Assembly (NCBI RefSeq): GCF_016765585.1
Contig: NZ_JAESWC010000008.1
Span: 124,001 to 188,000 of the forward strand
DNA: 64,000 nucleotides
Reading direction: 5' to 3'
Source of the DNA: Clostridium rhizosphaerae
GTDB taxonomy: Bacteria > Bacillota > Clostridia > Clostridiales > Clostridiaceae
In this document: positions 18,199-27,996 of the stretch, in pieces
How positions within the stretch are numbered: the stretch's first letter is position 1
How the letters are laid out: every line of letters begins with the position of its first letter
Translations under genes and position numbers: made by a program
The notes under the pieces: generated by a model
The model's database searches: none
Told to the model about the DNA's origin: nothing
What the model saw: only the letters and a program-made list of their open reading frames with translations

Positions 18199-21144
18199 TT
18201 AGTCCTCTCCTAACTTTATTACGTTGCTTATTTTTATTTTGGAAAGCAGATAAATTAAAATTCCAAGCCCTAATATAAAGGTAAAGCCGATAAAACCATA
18301 TACCTTAAGTCTATCACTTAAATAGGACATAATTTTAAAAGGTGGTATCTGCTGTGCAAAGCCTTCTGAAAGCTGGAAAAACACTACATATATTTTGCTG
18401 CACAAAAGCCCGATTAAGCTGCCAATAATCATCGCTATTCCAGAAGTTAAGAGCTGTTCCCAAATCATCATAAGCTTAAGCTGCATAGAAGATAATCCAA
18501 TAGCCCTTAAAACACCAAATTGCAGATTTCTTTCCTTGAGAGACAGCACCCAATATAGTATAAAACCCAAAAAGCAAACAACACCGCTTATTATAAATCC
18601 CATAGTTAAAGATCCATTTACAGCAAGCTGACTTGGATTATTTTTTAGATTTACAATATCATTTTTCGTATCTACAAGGTTAGAGACTATAATAAATTTG
18701 TTGTCAGCTATTGCTTTATATAATTCTTCTCTTGATGCATCCTTTTTAAGCTTCAGCCATACTTCATATGGTTCCTTTGGAAAGTTATCCTGTATATAAT
18801 TTAAATTAGTTACTATAAACTTATTTTCTCCTGCCTCTTCATCTTTTTTGTTATCCTCAGGAAGATTAGATGGCCAGTAATCCAAGACTGCATATACATT
18901 AAATTTTACTTCTTTGTTTCCATTCCAAGATACTGTTATGCTGTCTCCAGCTTTAGCTCCTGTACTTTCACTAATAGATGATGAGATTATACACGCAGCT
19001 TCTTCAGAAGATAGTAAATTTAAATACTCATTAATGTGGTAATGTAAAAGACCATTTCTATACCAAACTACATTTCCATAGTCATAAGGGTCTACAGCCA
19101 TTAAATTGGCGTTATTTATAGATTTGTTTCCGGCCTTTGCAAAAGCTTCCTGCTTTTTAAATACTCTTGCAGCATGTTCAACACCAGGCAACTTTTCAAA
19201 AGCATCAAAAGGCGGTTCAATATACTGTGCAGTTTTTGCAGAAGCCGCCCCGCTCGTTTGGCTTCCGCCATACTGTCCATAAGGTGCTGGAGCAGTGCCT
19301 CCCGAATCTACCCTATCCCAAATAAGCTTCATTGCTATATCCGCACCGTTTTTATATTCTATTTTCTCTTCATCGTTAGTATTTATCGTTCTTGCAGCCG
19401 TTGCGCTAAATATACCAATAGACAACGTAAGCATTATAAAGACCATTAAAAAATGATAGCTTACTGAAGAGCGAGATACTTGTATTAAAGTTCCGTACAT
19501 AGACGGTTTCCAAAACCTTTTACCAAGCTTATAAATAAGCTTAAGAATATACGGGTATAGTCTTAAAAATAAGAGACTAGCCCCTAATATAAATAATACC
19601 GGAACAAAAAATAATATAGGATCTACTTGCACATCACTTCCGGATAATGCAGCAGTTTTTATAAGTTTTTGTCTTTGAACAAAAGTATAATATCCATAAG
19701 CAGAAACCCCTAAAAGTATAAAATCTAAGAAAAGCTTTTGCCAAAAAGCTTTTTCTTCCCCTCTAGCTTTTTTCCTTTTATGATCTACTATACTTGTACG
19801 GCTTGCCTTGTAAGCTGGTATAAGCAGTGCTAAAAGAAATATACCGCTTGCAGCAAGAGCATAAATATAACTGCTTCCGCTGAGTTTAACCTCCAAAGCT
19901 TTTCTGTTTACAAATTCTAAGAAACCATTGGAGGCTCCTAAGAGTTTGGTTAAATACAAACCTAGAAGAGGCCCGACAGCTAAGGCGAACAACGCTAATA
20001 TCATTCCTTCTATAACATAGCCAAACACTACCTGAAGCCTGCTTGCTCCTCGGCTTATTAGAAGAGATATCTCATTTTTTTCCTTTTCAATTATAAGCTT
20101 TGAAACCATAAACAAGTATATGGAAAGCATTATAATTACAGGTACATTTAAAGACCACATCATAGTCTTCAGCTGTTTTTCTTTTCCAAGATATTTTGTT
20201 GTCAGGTCCTTTAATGGAAAGTTTATATTAGTACTGCTTCTTATCTCTGATAAATCCTTTGATATGGAATACTCACCTGAATACAGCTTGTTTATATTTT
20301 TAAGGGATAGATCATGGTAATCCAGTGCTGAATACCACTTTGCTGAATCCAGCTGTGTTGGCTGAGCTTTAACAAAATCTTTTATCATCAAGTCCTCGTT
20401 AATAATTATGGACTCATTAAAATTAGATATTTTGTTTCCAGACCAGTACAAATTATCCTCTTCTTTAGGTCCTACTACCCCAACTGGTTTAATTTTGATG
20501 TCTGCTATTCCTTTTTTGTTAACATCGCTTAATACATACACCCTGTTTAAAACCATTTTAAATTTGCTTAGCGCACCTTCAGTTATCATAACTTCATAAA
20601 TATTATCGGTCTTTTCATTAGCAGGAAGCCTTCCATCCACAATCTTTATGTGCTTTTCTATATTGCTTAACGATTGAATCCTTGCAAAAGCATTGTCGTC
20701 AAAATCGCCTGCTTTGAAGTTATCATGAACCATCTTTCTTGGCTCAGTTGAGTAATTAACAACTTGTTCCTGCACTTTTATTCCTATTCTATTTTGAAAA
20801 TCTTTCTTAAAAAATTCATCCGTCTTTATAAAATCTTCATAGTATTTATTAAAATACTTTTTAACATTATCGTTTTCAAAAATATTATTTCCTTGCACAT
20901 CCTTAAGAACATCGCCTAAAGAGCCGTCATTTAAATAAAAAAGAGCTGTAAAACCTCCCGGGTACGCTTCACTTTCTTTTTGATAGTTTTCCAAATCCTT
21001 TATAAAAACTTTCTGAAGCACAGCATCTGTATACATTGGTATACTGCTCATTAAAGCAGAACATATTAAAAGACCTATCATTAAAAATATGATAAACCAT
21101 TTATTTTTAACCATTTTTCTTAATACCATCTTAATTAAAGCCAT
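18199..21144 (-). CDS. FtsX/MacB-family ABC permease, 981 residues
   Basis: Helices near residues 15-37, 330-350, 380-405, 425-450, 470-490, 510-530, 560-580, 855-880, 900-925 and 950-972 flank two large extracytoplasmic regions. The layout is a duplicated FtsX unit with two periplasmic-like domains, about 40-325 and 590-850. Such permeases usually move lipids, lipoproteins or antimicrobial compounds rather than small nutrients. A GGGGGAT ribosome binding site precedes the ATG. It sits between the adaptor lipoprotein and the two ATPases. Confidence 0.85.
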   Translation of the reverse strand: MALIKMVLRKMVKNKWFIIFLMIGLLICSALMSSIPMYTDAVLQKVFIKDLENYQKESEAYPGGFTALFYLNDGSLGDVLKDVQGNNIFENDNVKKYFNKYYEDFIKTDEFFKKDFQNRIGIKVQEQVVNYSTEPRKMVHDNFKAGDFDDNAFARIQSLSNIEKHIKIVDGRLPANEKTDNIYEVMITEGALSKFKMVLNRVYVLSDVNKKGIADIKIKPVGVVGPKEEDNLYWSGNKISNFNESIIINEDLMIKDFVKAQPTQLDSAKWYSALDYHDLSLKNINKLYSGEYSISKDLSEIRSSTNINFPLKDLTTKYLGKEKQLKTMMWSLNVPVIIMLSIYLFMVSKLIIEKEKNEISLLISRGASRLQVVFGYVIEGMILALFALAVGPLLGLYLTKLLGASNGFLEFVNRKALEVKLSGSSYIYALAASGIFLLALLIPAYKASRTSIVDHKRKKARGEEKAFWQKLFLDFILLGVSAYGYYTFVQRQKLIKTAALSGSDVQVDPILFFVPVLFILGASLLFLRLYPYILKLIYKLGKRFWKPSMYGTLIQVSRSSVSYHFLMVFIMLTLSIGIFSATAARTINTNDEEKIEYKNGADIAMKLIWDRVDSGGTAPAPYGQYGGSQTSGAASAKTAQYIEPPFDAFEKLPGVEHAARVFKKQEAFAKAGNKSINNANLMAVDPYDYGNVVWYRNGLLHYHINEYLNLLSSEEAACIISSSISESTGAKAGDSITVSWNGNKEVKFNVYAVLDYWPSNLPEDNKKDEEAGENKFIVTNLNYIQDNFPKEPYEVWLKLKKDASREELYKAIADNKFIIVSNLVDTKNDIVNLKNNPSQLAVNGSLTMGFIISGVVCFLGFILYWVLSLKERNLQFGVLRAIGLSSMQLKLMMIWEQLLTSGIAMIIGSLIGLLCSKIYVVFFQLSEGFAQQIPPFKIMSYLSDRLKVYGFIGFTFILGLGILIYLLSKIKISNVIKLGED

Positions 21145-21190
21145 AAAAATCCCCCAGTATCATAAAATACGTACAACTTCGTATATCGCA

Positions 21191-22183
21191 TTAATTTAAT
21201 ATTACCTTCTGACCTTCCTTTAGACCTGAAATTATCTCAACTTCCGTTGTGCTTTCTATTCCCTTTTCTACATCTATACTTACCTTTTTATTGCCGTCTA
21301 GAACTTCCACTGTATTGTTTCCCATAAAGTTTTTCAGTCCCTGCTTCGGAATAACTATGGTATTTTTCTTTGTTTCAAGAGTTATATTAAGTTCCATGGA
21401 ATCTCCTAGATTCACATCCTTTACAGCATCCTTAAAATCTAGAACAGCCGAATCCTTATATTTTCCTGATGAAGGCAGCTGGGCTACCACTCCCTCATAA
21501 CTTTTTCCGTTTAAGCTTAAATTTACTTTAAGACCGGTCTGGAGCTTGGCTATACCGGAAGTATCTGAAGGCTTATAATTTACTTGAAGTTTATTGGGAT
21601 CTGAAATAGTAACAAGAGTCTTATAAGGCTCTACAATATCTCCCTCCTTCAAAGTTTCAATAAAATCAACTTTTCCTCCTATAGACGCAGTAAGCTTCGA
21701 AGATTGAAGCTGACTTTTCATAGTATCAAGTTTTGTCTTTTCAACTTGAACATCAATAGCAGCAAGCTGTTTTGCATACTCATCTGTCCCTGCAGAAGCC
21801 CGGTCATTATTAATCTGTGCCTTTTTAAGGCTTAGTTCCTGAAGCTTTATATTACTTTCAAGGTCATTTGTATCAAATTCTAAAAGAACATCTCCCTTAT
21901 TAACCATCTGCCCAAACTTCACTTTTATACTCTTAAGTCTCTTTCCATTTTCCTTAGTAAACAAATTATTTTCATTAGATGATACAACAGTACCATTTCC
22001 TTTTACTGCCTTTGTTATATCTTTTTTAACTACATCATACAGTTCATATTCCTGCTTTTGAGGTTTTACTAAAGGTGGTGCAAGCGTTTGCTCTTCCTTG
22101 GGTAAAACACCGCAGCCCGTTAAAGCTACACTTCCAGTTATTAAAATTGCAATAAGTTTTTTATAATTTTTCTTTAAATTCAT
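21191..22183 (-). CDS. MacA/HlyD-like membrane fusion lipoprotein
   Basis: 330 residues. The N-terminus has a lipoprotein signal with lipobox LTGC at about residues 21-24, so it should be anchored outside the membrane. A barrel-sandwich/lipoyl region around 75-200 is split by an alpha-helical hairpin, and a beta-barrel domain plus C-terminal segment (VEIISGLKEGQKVILN) follow, typical of RND/ABC adaptors. It is first in the operon with the FtsX-type permease and two ATPases, forming a MacAB-like system without the outer-membrane part. Likely role: export or envelope-stress defence. Confidence 0.88.
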   Translation of the reverse strand: MNLKKNYKKLIAILITGSVALTGCGVLPKEEQTLAPPLVKPQKQEYELYDVVKKDITKAVKGNGTVVSSNENNLFTKENGKRLKSIKVKFGQMVNKGDVLLEFDTNDLESNIKLQELSLKKAQINNDRASAGTDEYAKQLAAIDVQVEKTKLDTMKSQLQSSKLTASIGGKVDFIETLKEGDIVEPYKTLVTISDPNKLQVNYKPSDTSGIAKLQTGLKVNLSLNGKSYEGVVAQLPSSGKYKDSAVLDFKDAVKDVNLGDSMELNITLETKKNTIVIPKQGLKNFMGNNTVEVLDGNKKVSIDVEKGIESTTEVEIISGLKEGQKVILN

Positions 22184-22421
22184 CGTAAAATATCCCCCAT
22201 TTTCATCATATAAGCTTATAAACAGTATATATCATATTTTATTAAAGTAAAAGTTTACACCACAAAAACTTTTACTTTTGTAAATTATTAAGTTTTTATA
22301 TAACTTTTTTAGGCAATAATTCTAAAAGAAAATAGATTTCATAACCCATATAATTATGATAATATATAATGGATTCAATATACTAAAATGTATTTATGTA
22401 TAGATCATAAGGAGAAACCTA

Positions 22422-24272
22422 ATGAAAAAACAATCAGACAACATTACTAATAAATTTCTTCCTATAAACAGGAAGGACTTACAAGATAGAGGAATAGACC
22501 AATTAGATTTTGTATTTATAAGCGGTGATGCCTATGTAGACCATCCTTCCTTTAGTACTGCTGTTATTTGCAGAATACTTGAAGATGAAGGCTTTACTGT
22601 AGGGGTAATTGCTCAGCCAGATTGGAATACAGTAGAGGATTTCAAAAGACTCGGCAAACCAAAACTGGGATTTTTGATAAGCTCTGGTAATATAGACTCT
22701 ATGGTTAATCACTATACTGCTGCCAAGAAAAGAAGAAGCGACGACTTGTACTCTCCAGGAGGAAAATCCGGCTTCAGACCAGACAGAGCAGTTATAGTTT
22801 ATTCAAACCGTGCAAAAGAAGCTTATAAAGATGTGCCAATTATACTTGGAGGCATTGAAGCAAGTCTTAGAAGATTTGCTCATTATGACTACTGGTCCGA
22901 TAAAGTAAGAAGAAGCATACTTTTGGATTCCAAAGCTGATTTGCTTGCTTACGGTATGGGTGAAAAAACAATAATTGAAATTGCAAATTTATTAAAATAT
23001 GGAATGTCTATAGATAAAATGACAAACATAAGAGGTACTGCATATGTTTCAAAGAATATTGAAGAACTAAAAAATTATATAGAAGTTCCTTCATTTGAAG
23101 AGGTTTCAACCGACAAACTCTCTTATGCAGAAAGCTTTAAACTAGAATCTTATGAACAAGACGGTATCAGAGGAAAAACCTTAGTTCAAAAACATGGAGA
23201 CAGATTTATTGTTCAAAATCCTCCTCAGCTTCCAATGACTCAGGAAGAAATGGACAGAGTATATAATATTGCTTATGCAAGAACTTATCATCCAAGCTAT
23301 GAAGCTCAGGGCGGAATTCCTGCTATAAACGAAGTTAAATTTTCTATAACAAGTCATAGAGGCTGCTTTGGAAGCTGCTCCTTCTGTGCTCTTACCTTCC
23401 ATCAAGGAAGAACTATACAAAATAGAAGTCAGGAATCCATAGTTAAGGAAGCAGAAGATATTATTAAAGATAAAGATTTCAAAGGCTATATCCATGATGT
23501 AGGCGGTCCTACTGCAAACTTTAGGCATAAATCATGCAAGCTTCAAGAGGAACACGGGGTATGCAAAGCAAAGCAGTGTATGCACCCTAAACCTTGCAAG
23601 AACTTAATAGTAAGCCATACTGAATATTTAAGCCTTTTAAGAAAATTAAGGAGACTACCCGGAGTTAAAAAAGTGTTTATTCGTTCCGGAATAAGATATG
23701 ACTATTTAATTTATGATAAAAATGAAGAGTTTTTCGAAGAACTCTGCAAGCATCATATAAGCGGTCAGTTAAAGGTTGCACCTGAACATGTAAGCGATAA
23801 AGTTTTGGCTCAAATGGGAAAACCAACTAGAGAAGTTTACGAAAGATTTGTTAATAAATATCATTCTGTAAATGAAAAGCTTGGCAAAAAACAGTTTTTA
23901 GTACCTTATTTAATGTCCAGTCATCCTGGAAGCGATTTAAATGCTGCTATAGAGCTTGCACTTTATATAAAGGAAATGGGCTATACTCCGGAACAGGTTC
24001 AAGACTTTTACCCAACCCCCGGAAGCCTTTCAACTACAATTTACTATACAGGAATAAACCCGTTCACTAAAGAGAAAGTATACGTTCCAAAGGATCAAAG
24101 AGAGAAAAATATGCAAAGAGCTCTGCTCCAATACAATCTTCCTCACAATTATAATCTGGTGAAAGAAGCCTTAATAAAAGCTAACAGACAAGATCTTATA
24201 GGTTATGATAAGAAGTGCCTGATTCCTCCAAGAGCGCCAAAACTCAATACAGGTACTAAAAAAAGAACTTAG
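22422..24272 (+). CDS. YgiQ family radical SAM protein
   Basis: 616 residues. A long N-terminal region (about 1-290) with a B12-binding-like fold precedes the radical SAM core. The [4Fe-4S]/SAM motif is [15 protein letters not shown] with C-x3-C-x2-C near residue 310. A cysteine-rich stretch around residues 365-390 ([15 protein letters not shown]) is a family trait. The reaction is unknown for the family. An AAGGAG site precedes the ATG. It is divergent from the export operon. Confidence 0.9.
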   Translation: MKKQSDNITNKFLPINRKDLQDRGIDQLDFVFISGDAYVDHPSFSTAVICRILEDEGFTVGVIAQPDWNTVEDFKRLGKPKLGFLISSGNIDSMVNHYTAAKKRRSDDLYSPGGKSGFRPDRAVIVYSNRAKEAYKDVPIILGGIEASLRRFAHYDYWSDKVRRSILLDSKADLLAYGMGEKTIIEIANLLKYGMSIDKMTNIRGTAYVSKNIEELKNYIEVPSFEEVSTDKLSYAESFKLESYEQDGIRGKTLVQKHGDRFIVQNPPQLPMTQEEMDRVYNIAYARTYHPSYEAQGGIPAINEVKFSITSHRGCFGSCSFCALTFHQGRTIQNRSQESIVKEAEDIIKDKDFKGYIHDVGGPTANFRHKSCKLQEEHGVCKAKQCMHPKPCKNLIVSHTEYLSLLRKLRRLPGVKKVFIRSGIRYDYLIYDKNEEFFEELCKHHISGQLKVAPEHVSDKVLAQMGKPTREVYERFVNKYHSVNEKLGKKQFLVPYLMSSHPGSDLNAAIELALYIKEMGYTPEQVQDFYPTPGSLSTTIYYTGINPFTKEKVYVPKDQREKNMQRALLQYNLPHNYNLVKEALIKANRQDLIGYDKKCLIPPRAPKLNTGTKKRT

Positions 24273-24287
24273 TACCTGTATTGAGTT
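24241..24287. repeat. 19-bp perfect inverted repeat across the end of the ygiQ-type gene
   Basis: 24241-24259 and 24269-24287 are exact reverse complements around a 9-base loop. The left arm codes the last residues and the stop codon lies in the right arm. No T run follows immediately, so by itself it is not a standard terminator. It could protect the 3' end of the mRNA. Confidence 0.75.
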
Positions 24288-24425
24288 AATGTAGAATTTA
24301 GAATTAATAATGTAGAATGGTGGTAAAAAGTCCCTTATGGGGCTTTTTTTATTAGATGCATTTAAAAACCCCCTAAGGGATTTTTTTCATTAATTCTTCA
24401 TTCTACATTCTACATTCTTCATTCG
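24288..24425. repeat. Palindromic GTAGAATG-type repeat carrying terminator hairpins
   Basis: The left part has AATGTAGAATTTAGAATTAA and GTAGAATG units. The right part (about 24389-24424) has the complementary ATTCTTCATTCTACATTC units, so the whole stretch can fold back. Inside are two terminator-like hairpins, AGTCCC-TTAT-GGGGCT at about 24327-24345 and a CCCC/GGG hairpin near 24368-24380, each followed by T runs. They probably end the ygiQ-type transcript. The arms are related to the 11170-11232 repeat. Confidence 0.6.
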
Positions 24426-24469
24426 TGTGCTATACTATATCTAACAATATTTAACAATGAGGTGGAAGC

Positions 24470-26371
24470 ATGATGGATAAAAATGGTCATGAACACTTTG
24501 ATGAAGCAAGGAAACTGGCTGTAAGAGAATATAATAGAAGTATTTCCAGTGGTGAAATAGGATATCTACCTTCCCTTGAAGGTATTTTAAAAGATACGGA
24601 AATAGTTGCACAAGTGGACTTAGGTCTTATTGAAATTCCTCTTAAGAAAACTATAGGTACTTACACTCATTTGAGAAGTCTTTCTTTTGCAAGAAACTTT
24701 ATGCCTCTTATAGAAACAGAGTTTAGAGAAAAATGGTCTTCACTGTGTGAAGCTCATCTTCATGAGGGCATAAGAGATGCCATTAAAGTTTATGAATATA
24801 TGAATTGGTTTTACGTAATCGAAGGCAATAAAAGAGTAAGTGTGCTTAAATATTTTGATGCCTACTCTATTTCTGCCAAGGTAACAAGACTTATACCGAA
24901 GCTTGATGAAAACAGCAAAGACAGCAGGCTTTATTATGAGTTTCTTAAATTTAATAAAATAACTAACCTCTATTCAATATGGTTTTCAAAAGAAGGCAGC
25001 TTTGACAAGCTTCTTAAGCTATTTGATAATTTTAATCCTGAAAACTCTTATTTTGATAACAAATATAAATACTTTGAAGTATATATTTACAATACCTTTA
25101 GAAAAATATATTTATCTTACGGAGGAGACAGACTTAAAATAACAACAGGCGATGCTTTCCTTGAATACGCAAAAATCTATGGAATGCCTAAGAAAGCAAA
25201 TGAAGAAAAGCTTACTTTAAGAATGAAAGAATTTTTAAAGGAGCTTGAAGTTTTATCAAAGGATGAAGGTATAGATTTATCTACAGAACTATTAGAAGTA
25301 AGTCCAAACAAAATGATCAACACCTTAACTTCTTTAGTTATTCCAAAAAAGAAATTAAAAGTAGCCTTTGCTTATGCAAGAACTATAGAGGGCTCAGGCT
25401 GGACCTATTCACACGAGCTTGGAAGACTTCATCTTGAAAAAGTTCTTGGCGATCAGATAACTACCGGCTACATAGAAAATGTTCCTGAAAACAGTGATGC
25501 CTATAAGATGCTTAAAATTCTAGCAAACGCCGGTAACGATATTATTTTTACTACCAGCCCTATTTACTTAAATTCAACCTTGAAATGTGCTTTGGAATTT
25601 CCGCAGGTAAGATTTTTCAACTGCTCCGAAGCTCATCCGTACACACATGTAAGCAATTATTACGGCCGCACCTATGAGCCTAGATTCTTAACAGGAATTA
25701 TTGCAGGCTCAATGACAAAAGACAATATAATAGGTTATGTTGCCACAAGCCCCACTCCTGAAGTTATAAGCTCTATAAATGCCTTTGCTTTAGGCGCTAA
25801 AATGGTTAATCCTTATGCCAAGGTTAAAGTAGCCTACACTAACGAGTGGAATAGTCGTTTAAAATTTACGGATGCAGGAAGCAGGCTTATTAAAGAAGGT
25901 GCAGACATAATTTGTAATCGTACCTTAGAGGTTTCTCATCCTGTTTCTACAGACTTTGGTGTTTATTCCATGCTGTGCACCATTGATAAAGAACGTGGTG
26001 TTCCGGATAAATATCTGGCAACCCCTATATGGAACTGGGGCATATTTTACGAAAGAATACTAAAAAACATATTAAATAACACCTTTAAAACTATTGTTGA
26101 TATGTTCAGTAACAATCCAAAGCTTATAAACTTTTGGTGGGGAATTGATACTGGTGTTGTAGATATTTTTTATTCAAAGGAGCTTGTACCTCCAGAGACT
26201 CAAAAACTTGTAAACCTAATGAAAAAAATGATTATGAACAATGCATATCATCCTTTTACAGGACCAATTTACGATAGAGATGGGAACCTTAGAATAAATA
26301 ATGAGGAAACAGCCTCCTTTGAGCAGATATTATCTATGGATTGGTTTGTTGAAAATGTAGAAAGTATTTAA
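24470..26371 (+). CDS. Cytoplasmic BMP-family protein with a ParB-like N-terminal region
   Basis: 633 residues with no signal peptide or lipobox. Residues about 296-560 match the BMP/PnrA type periplasmic-binding fold (KLKVAFAYARTIEGSGW; DIIFTTSPIYL; GIIAGSMTKDNIIGYVA), which binds nucleosides in ABC importers. Residues about 100-140 contain EGNKRVSVLKYF (118-129), resembling the ParB/sulfiredoxin-like (D/E)GxxR motif. No permease or ATPase is nearby. I infer an intracellular ligand sensor or enzyme rather than a transport protein. A GAGGTGG site supports the start. Confidence 0.75.
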   Translation: MMDKNGHEHFDEARKLAVREYNRSISSGEIGYLPSLEGILKDTEIVAQVDLGLIEIPLKKTIGTYTHLRSLSFARNFMPLIETEFREKWSSLCEAHLHEGIRDAIKVYEYMNWFYVIEGNKRVSVLKYFDAYSISAKVTRLIPKLDENSKDSRLYYEFLKFNKITNLYSIWFSKEGSFDKLLKLFDNFNPENSYFDNKYKYFEVYIYNTFRKIYLSYGGDRLKITTGDAFLEYAKIYGMPKKANEEKLTLRMKEFLKELEVLSKDEGIDLSTELLEVSPNKMINTLTSLVIPKKKLKVAFAYARTIEGSGWTYSHELGRLHLEKVLGDQITTGYIENVPENSDAYKMLKILANAGNDIIFTTSPIYLNSTLKCALEFPQVRFFNCSEAHPYTHVSNYYGRTYEPRFLTGIIAGSMTKDNIIGYVATSPTPEVISSINAFALGAKMVNPYAKVKVAYTNEWNSRLKFTDAGSRLIKEGADIICNRTLEVSHPVSTDFGVYSMLCTIDKERGVPDKYLATPIWNWGIFYERILKNILNNTFKTIVDMFSNNPKLINFWWGIDTGVVDIFYSKELVPPETQKLVNLMKKMIMNNAYHPFTGPIYDRDGNLRINNEETASFEQILSMDWFVENVESI

Positions 26372-26415
26372 AGCAGCTGTCTCAAAACAGTTTAAACCTG
26401 CTGCCACAGTCTAAG

Positions 26416-26452
26416 TTGCCCATGAGAAGTCATTTAGACCTTTCATGGGCAA
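26416..26452. repeat. Hairpin sharing the GTCATTTAGACC core with 4855-4879
   Basis: 10 perfect base pairs (26416-26425 with 26443-26452) enclose a core GTCATTTAGACC, the same core as in the hairpin at 4855-4879. It lies 45 bp past the BMP-like gene. No strong T run follows on the plus strand. Confidence 0.55.
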
Positions 26453-26559
26453 CAAGCATATTTGCACCTGTACTTACAAATTGTTCATCAAGAGCAAAAA
26501 TAAAAATCTAATTCTCGTGAACGCTACTATAAAGTCAATCCTCTCTTTGAACAGCTCTA

Positions 26560-26610
26560 TTAAAAGCAAGTGATGGCCTTTTTATTATTTACATATTTAA
26601 ATATAGACCT
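26560..26610. repeat. 51-bp repeat shared with 59227-59277, interrupted by the insertion sequence
   Basis: It starts TTAAAAGCAAGTGATGGCC and matches 59227-59277 at 44 of 51 positions by eye, without gaps. Its last base abuts the insertion sequence terminal repeat at 26611, which suggests the element inserted at or into an older repeat. Confidence 0.65.
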
Positions 26611-27900
26611 ACACCACTTTACAATAAAATTAACTAACTTCATCTAAACAATGCAGGAATTAATTGCCTCTAAAGTCGCTTGATTAATTTCACTCTTTTG
26701 TATCTTTTGCACGAAAGTGCCTAATATTAATTCTTTTGATATTTGGTAAGAGATAGCATTTTTAATCTCCTGTGGACTTTGAAATTTATATTTAGAGAAA
26801 CTCTTGTGTATGAAAGGTAATATGACTGCAAAGTTATAGGCGATAGCCAGTAAGTTAGTATAGTTTTCTATCGCTTCTTTATTTCTTACCATATAGTTAC
26901 CAAAAGACCAAAAGAATTTATGCTGATAGAAAAACACTTCAATATTCCATCTGAATTTATATGTAAAAAATAGAATAAGGTTTGATTTCTCTTTATTAAC
27001 TGTACAATTATCCACAGAATAATTCCTAAATGAGTATATATCTGCAGGCTCTATCGAGCAAATATATACCCTAACAGATGAAAATTTATCAGTATCTGTA
27101 GTTGTTACTGTTACTAAAACAGAATCATCAAACAAATTTGTTTTGTTGCAATATATTTAGAAAAGGCTTTTTAGTATACCAGCTATCACATAATACTATA
27201 ACTTGATAATCCTTTAGTAATGGCATTATATTTTGTATCATATTACCTGCTATTTCAAGTTTGGTTTCACTTTTGTCATAAATTTTATACCCTACAGGTA
27301 ATGTTATATATTTGATTTTTCCATAAACGAGGATTGGAATACTTATAGCCAAAGATACAAAGCAGTGCCCATTTAAAAAAGACGTACCATCATGTTTTGT
27401 ACGATCAAATAATTTGCCATAGCAATCAAATTTATCTCCAAATTTAGCTTGAAGAGTATCACCTGTAATCAGGAAAATAGTTACAGATGACTTAAGTTCC
27501 TCTGGAATAAGTGTTAATGCTACTTTTACAGTTGCAAACATCAAACTCTCTACCGAGAATTTTGTATAGGATAAAAAGTAGTAAAAAGAGTTGAGAGCTT
27601 TATCCCAGTATCTGTTGATAAAATTATCATATAGAAACCTTATTGAGCGAACCTCTTGAGTAGAAAGTATAGCTGTAATAAGCAAAACAAAAATATGAAA
27701 GCTAAGTTTATAAAAAATAGAACGATATTCACTTAAATAGTTTTCTATTGTTTTAATTATAGATTTTTCGTCAATACTAATCATGAGTGCCAGATCCCTC
27801 CTACAGAAATACTCTGTTTGTTCAAAATTAGTATTGATAATAAAGAGGTATTTGGTACTATGATTTTTTTGGTAATTTTAAATTACTTGTAAAGTGGTGT
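26611..27900 (-). mobile_element. Decayed IS4-like insertion sequence, about 1.29 kb
   Basis: Perfect 14-bp terminal inverted repeats ACACCACTTTACAA lie at 26611-26624 and, reversed, at 27887-27900. They enclose a single broken DDE transposase on the minus strand. No clear target-site duplication is visible in the bases immediately outside, so ends or flanks may have changed since insertion. Family assignment beyond DDE (IS4-like) is uncertain. Confidence 0.8.
26644..27784 (-). pseudogene. Frameshifted DDE transposase
   Basis: The 5' part (27784 to 27128, 218 codons) has IS4-like blocks: TGDTLQAKFGDKF, KHDGTSFLNGHCF and CDSWYTKKPFL. It ends in a stop inside AACAAATTTGTTTG. The 3' part (27135 to 26644, 163 codons) continues in another frame from DDSVLVTVTTTD and carries KFRWNIEVFFY, the C-terminal Glu region. 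Both are pieces of one gene. The stretch between CDSWY and VTVTTTD is also much shorter than in intact relatives, so an internal deletion is likely. It should be inactive unless frameshifting restores it. Confidence 0.82.
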
Positions 27901-27954
27901 TATGGTTATATAATTAATTATTAAGTGCTTTATAAAGAGATTTCAAATCAACGA

Positions 27955-27989
27955 TAAAAAGCTGACACAACTAATTATTTGTGTCAGCT
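27955..27989 (-). terminator. Rho-independent terminator of the LPXTG protein gene
   Basis: Eleven perfect base pairs (27960-27970 with 27979-27989) and a T run on the minus strand, 8 bp past the stop. Confidence 0.9.
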
Positions 27990-27996
27990 ATAACAA

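Noticed and set aside
19174-19449. 91-codon plus-strand ORF within the permease gene
   Set aside because: It is antisense to a continuous 981-codon gene, has no ribosome binding site and no recognisable motif.
26644-27784. Two separate transposase genes
   Set aside because: Both frames hold different parts of one DDE transposase in the correct order and meet at a frameshift, so they are one pseudogene.
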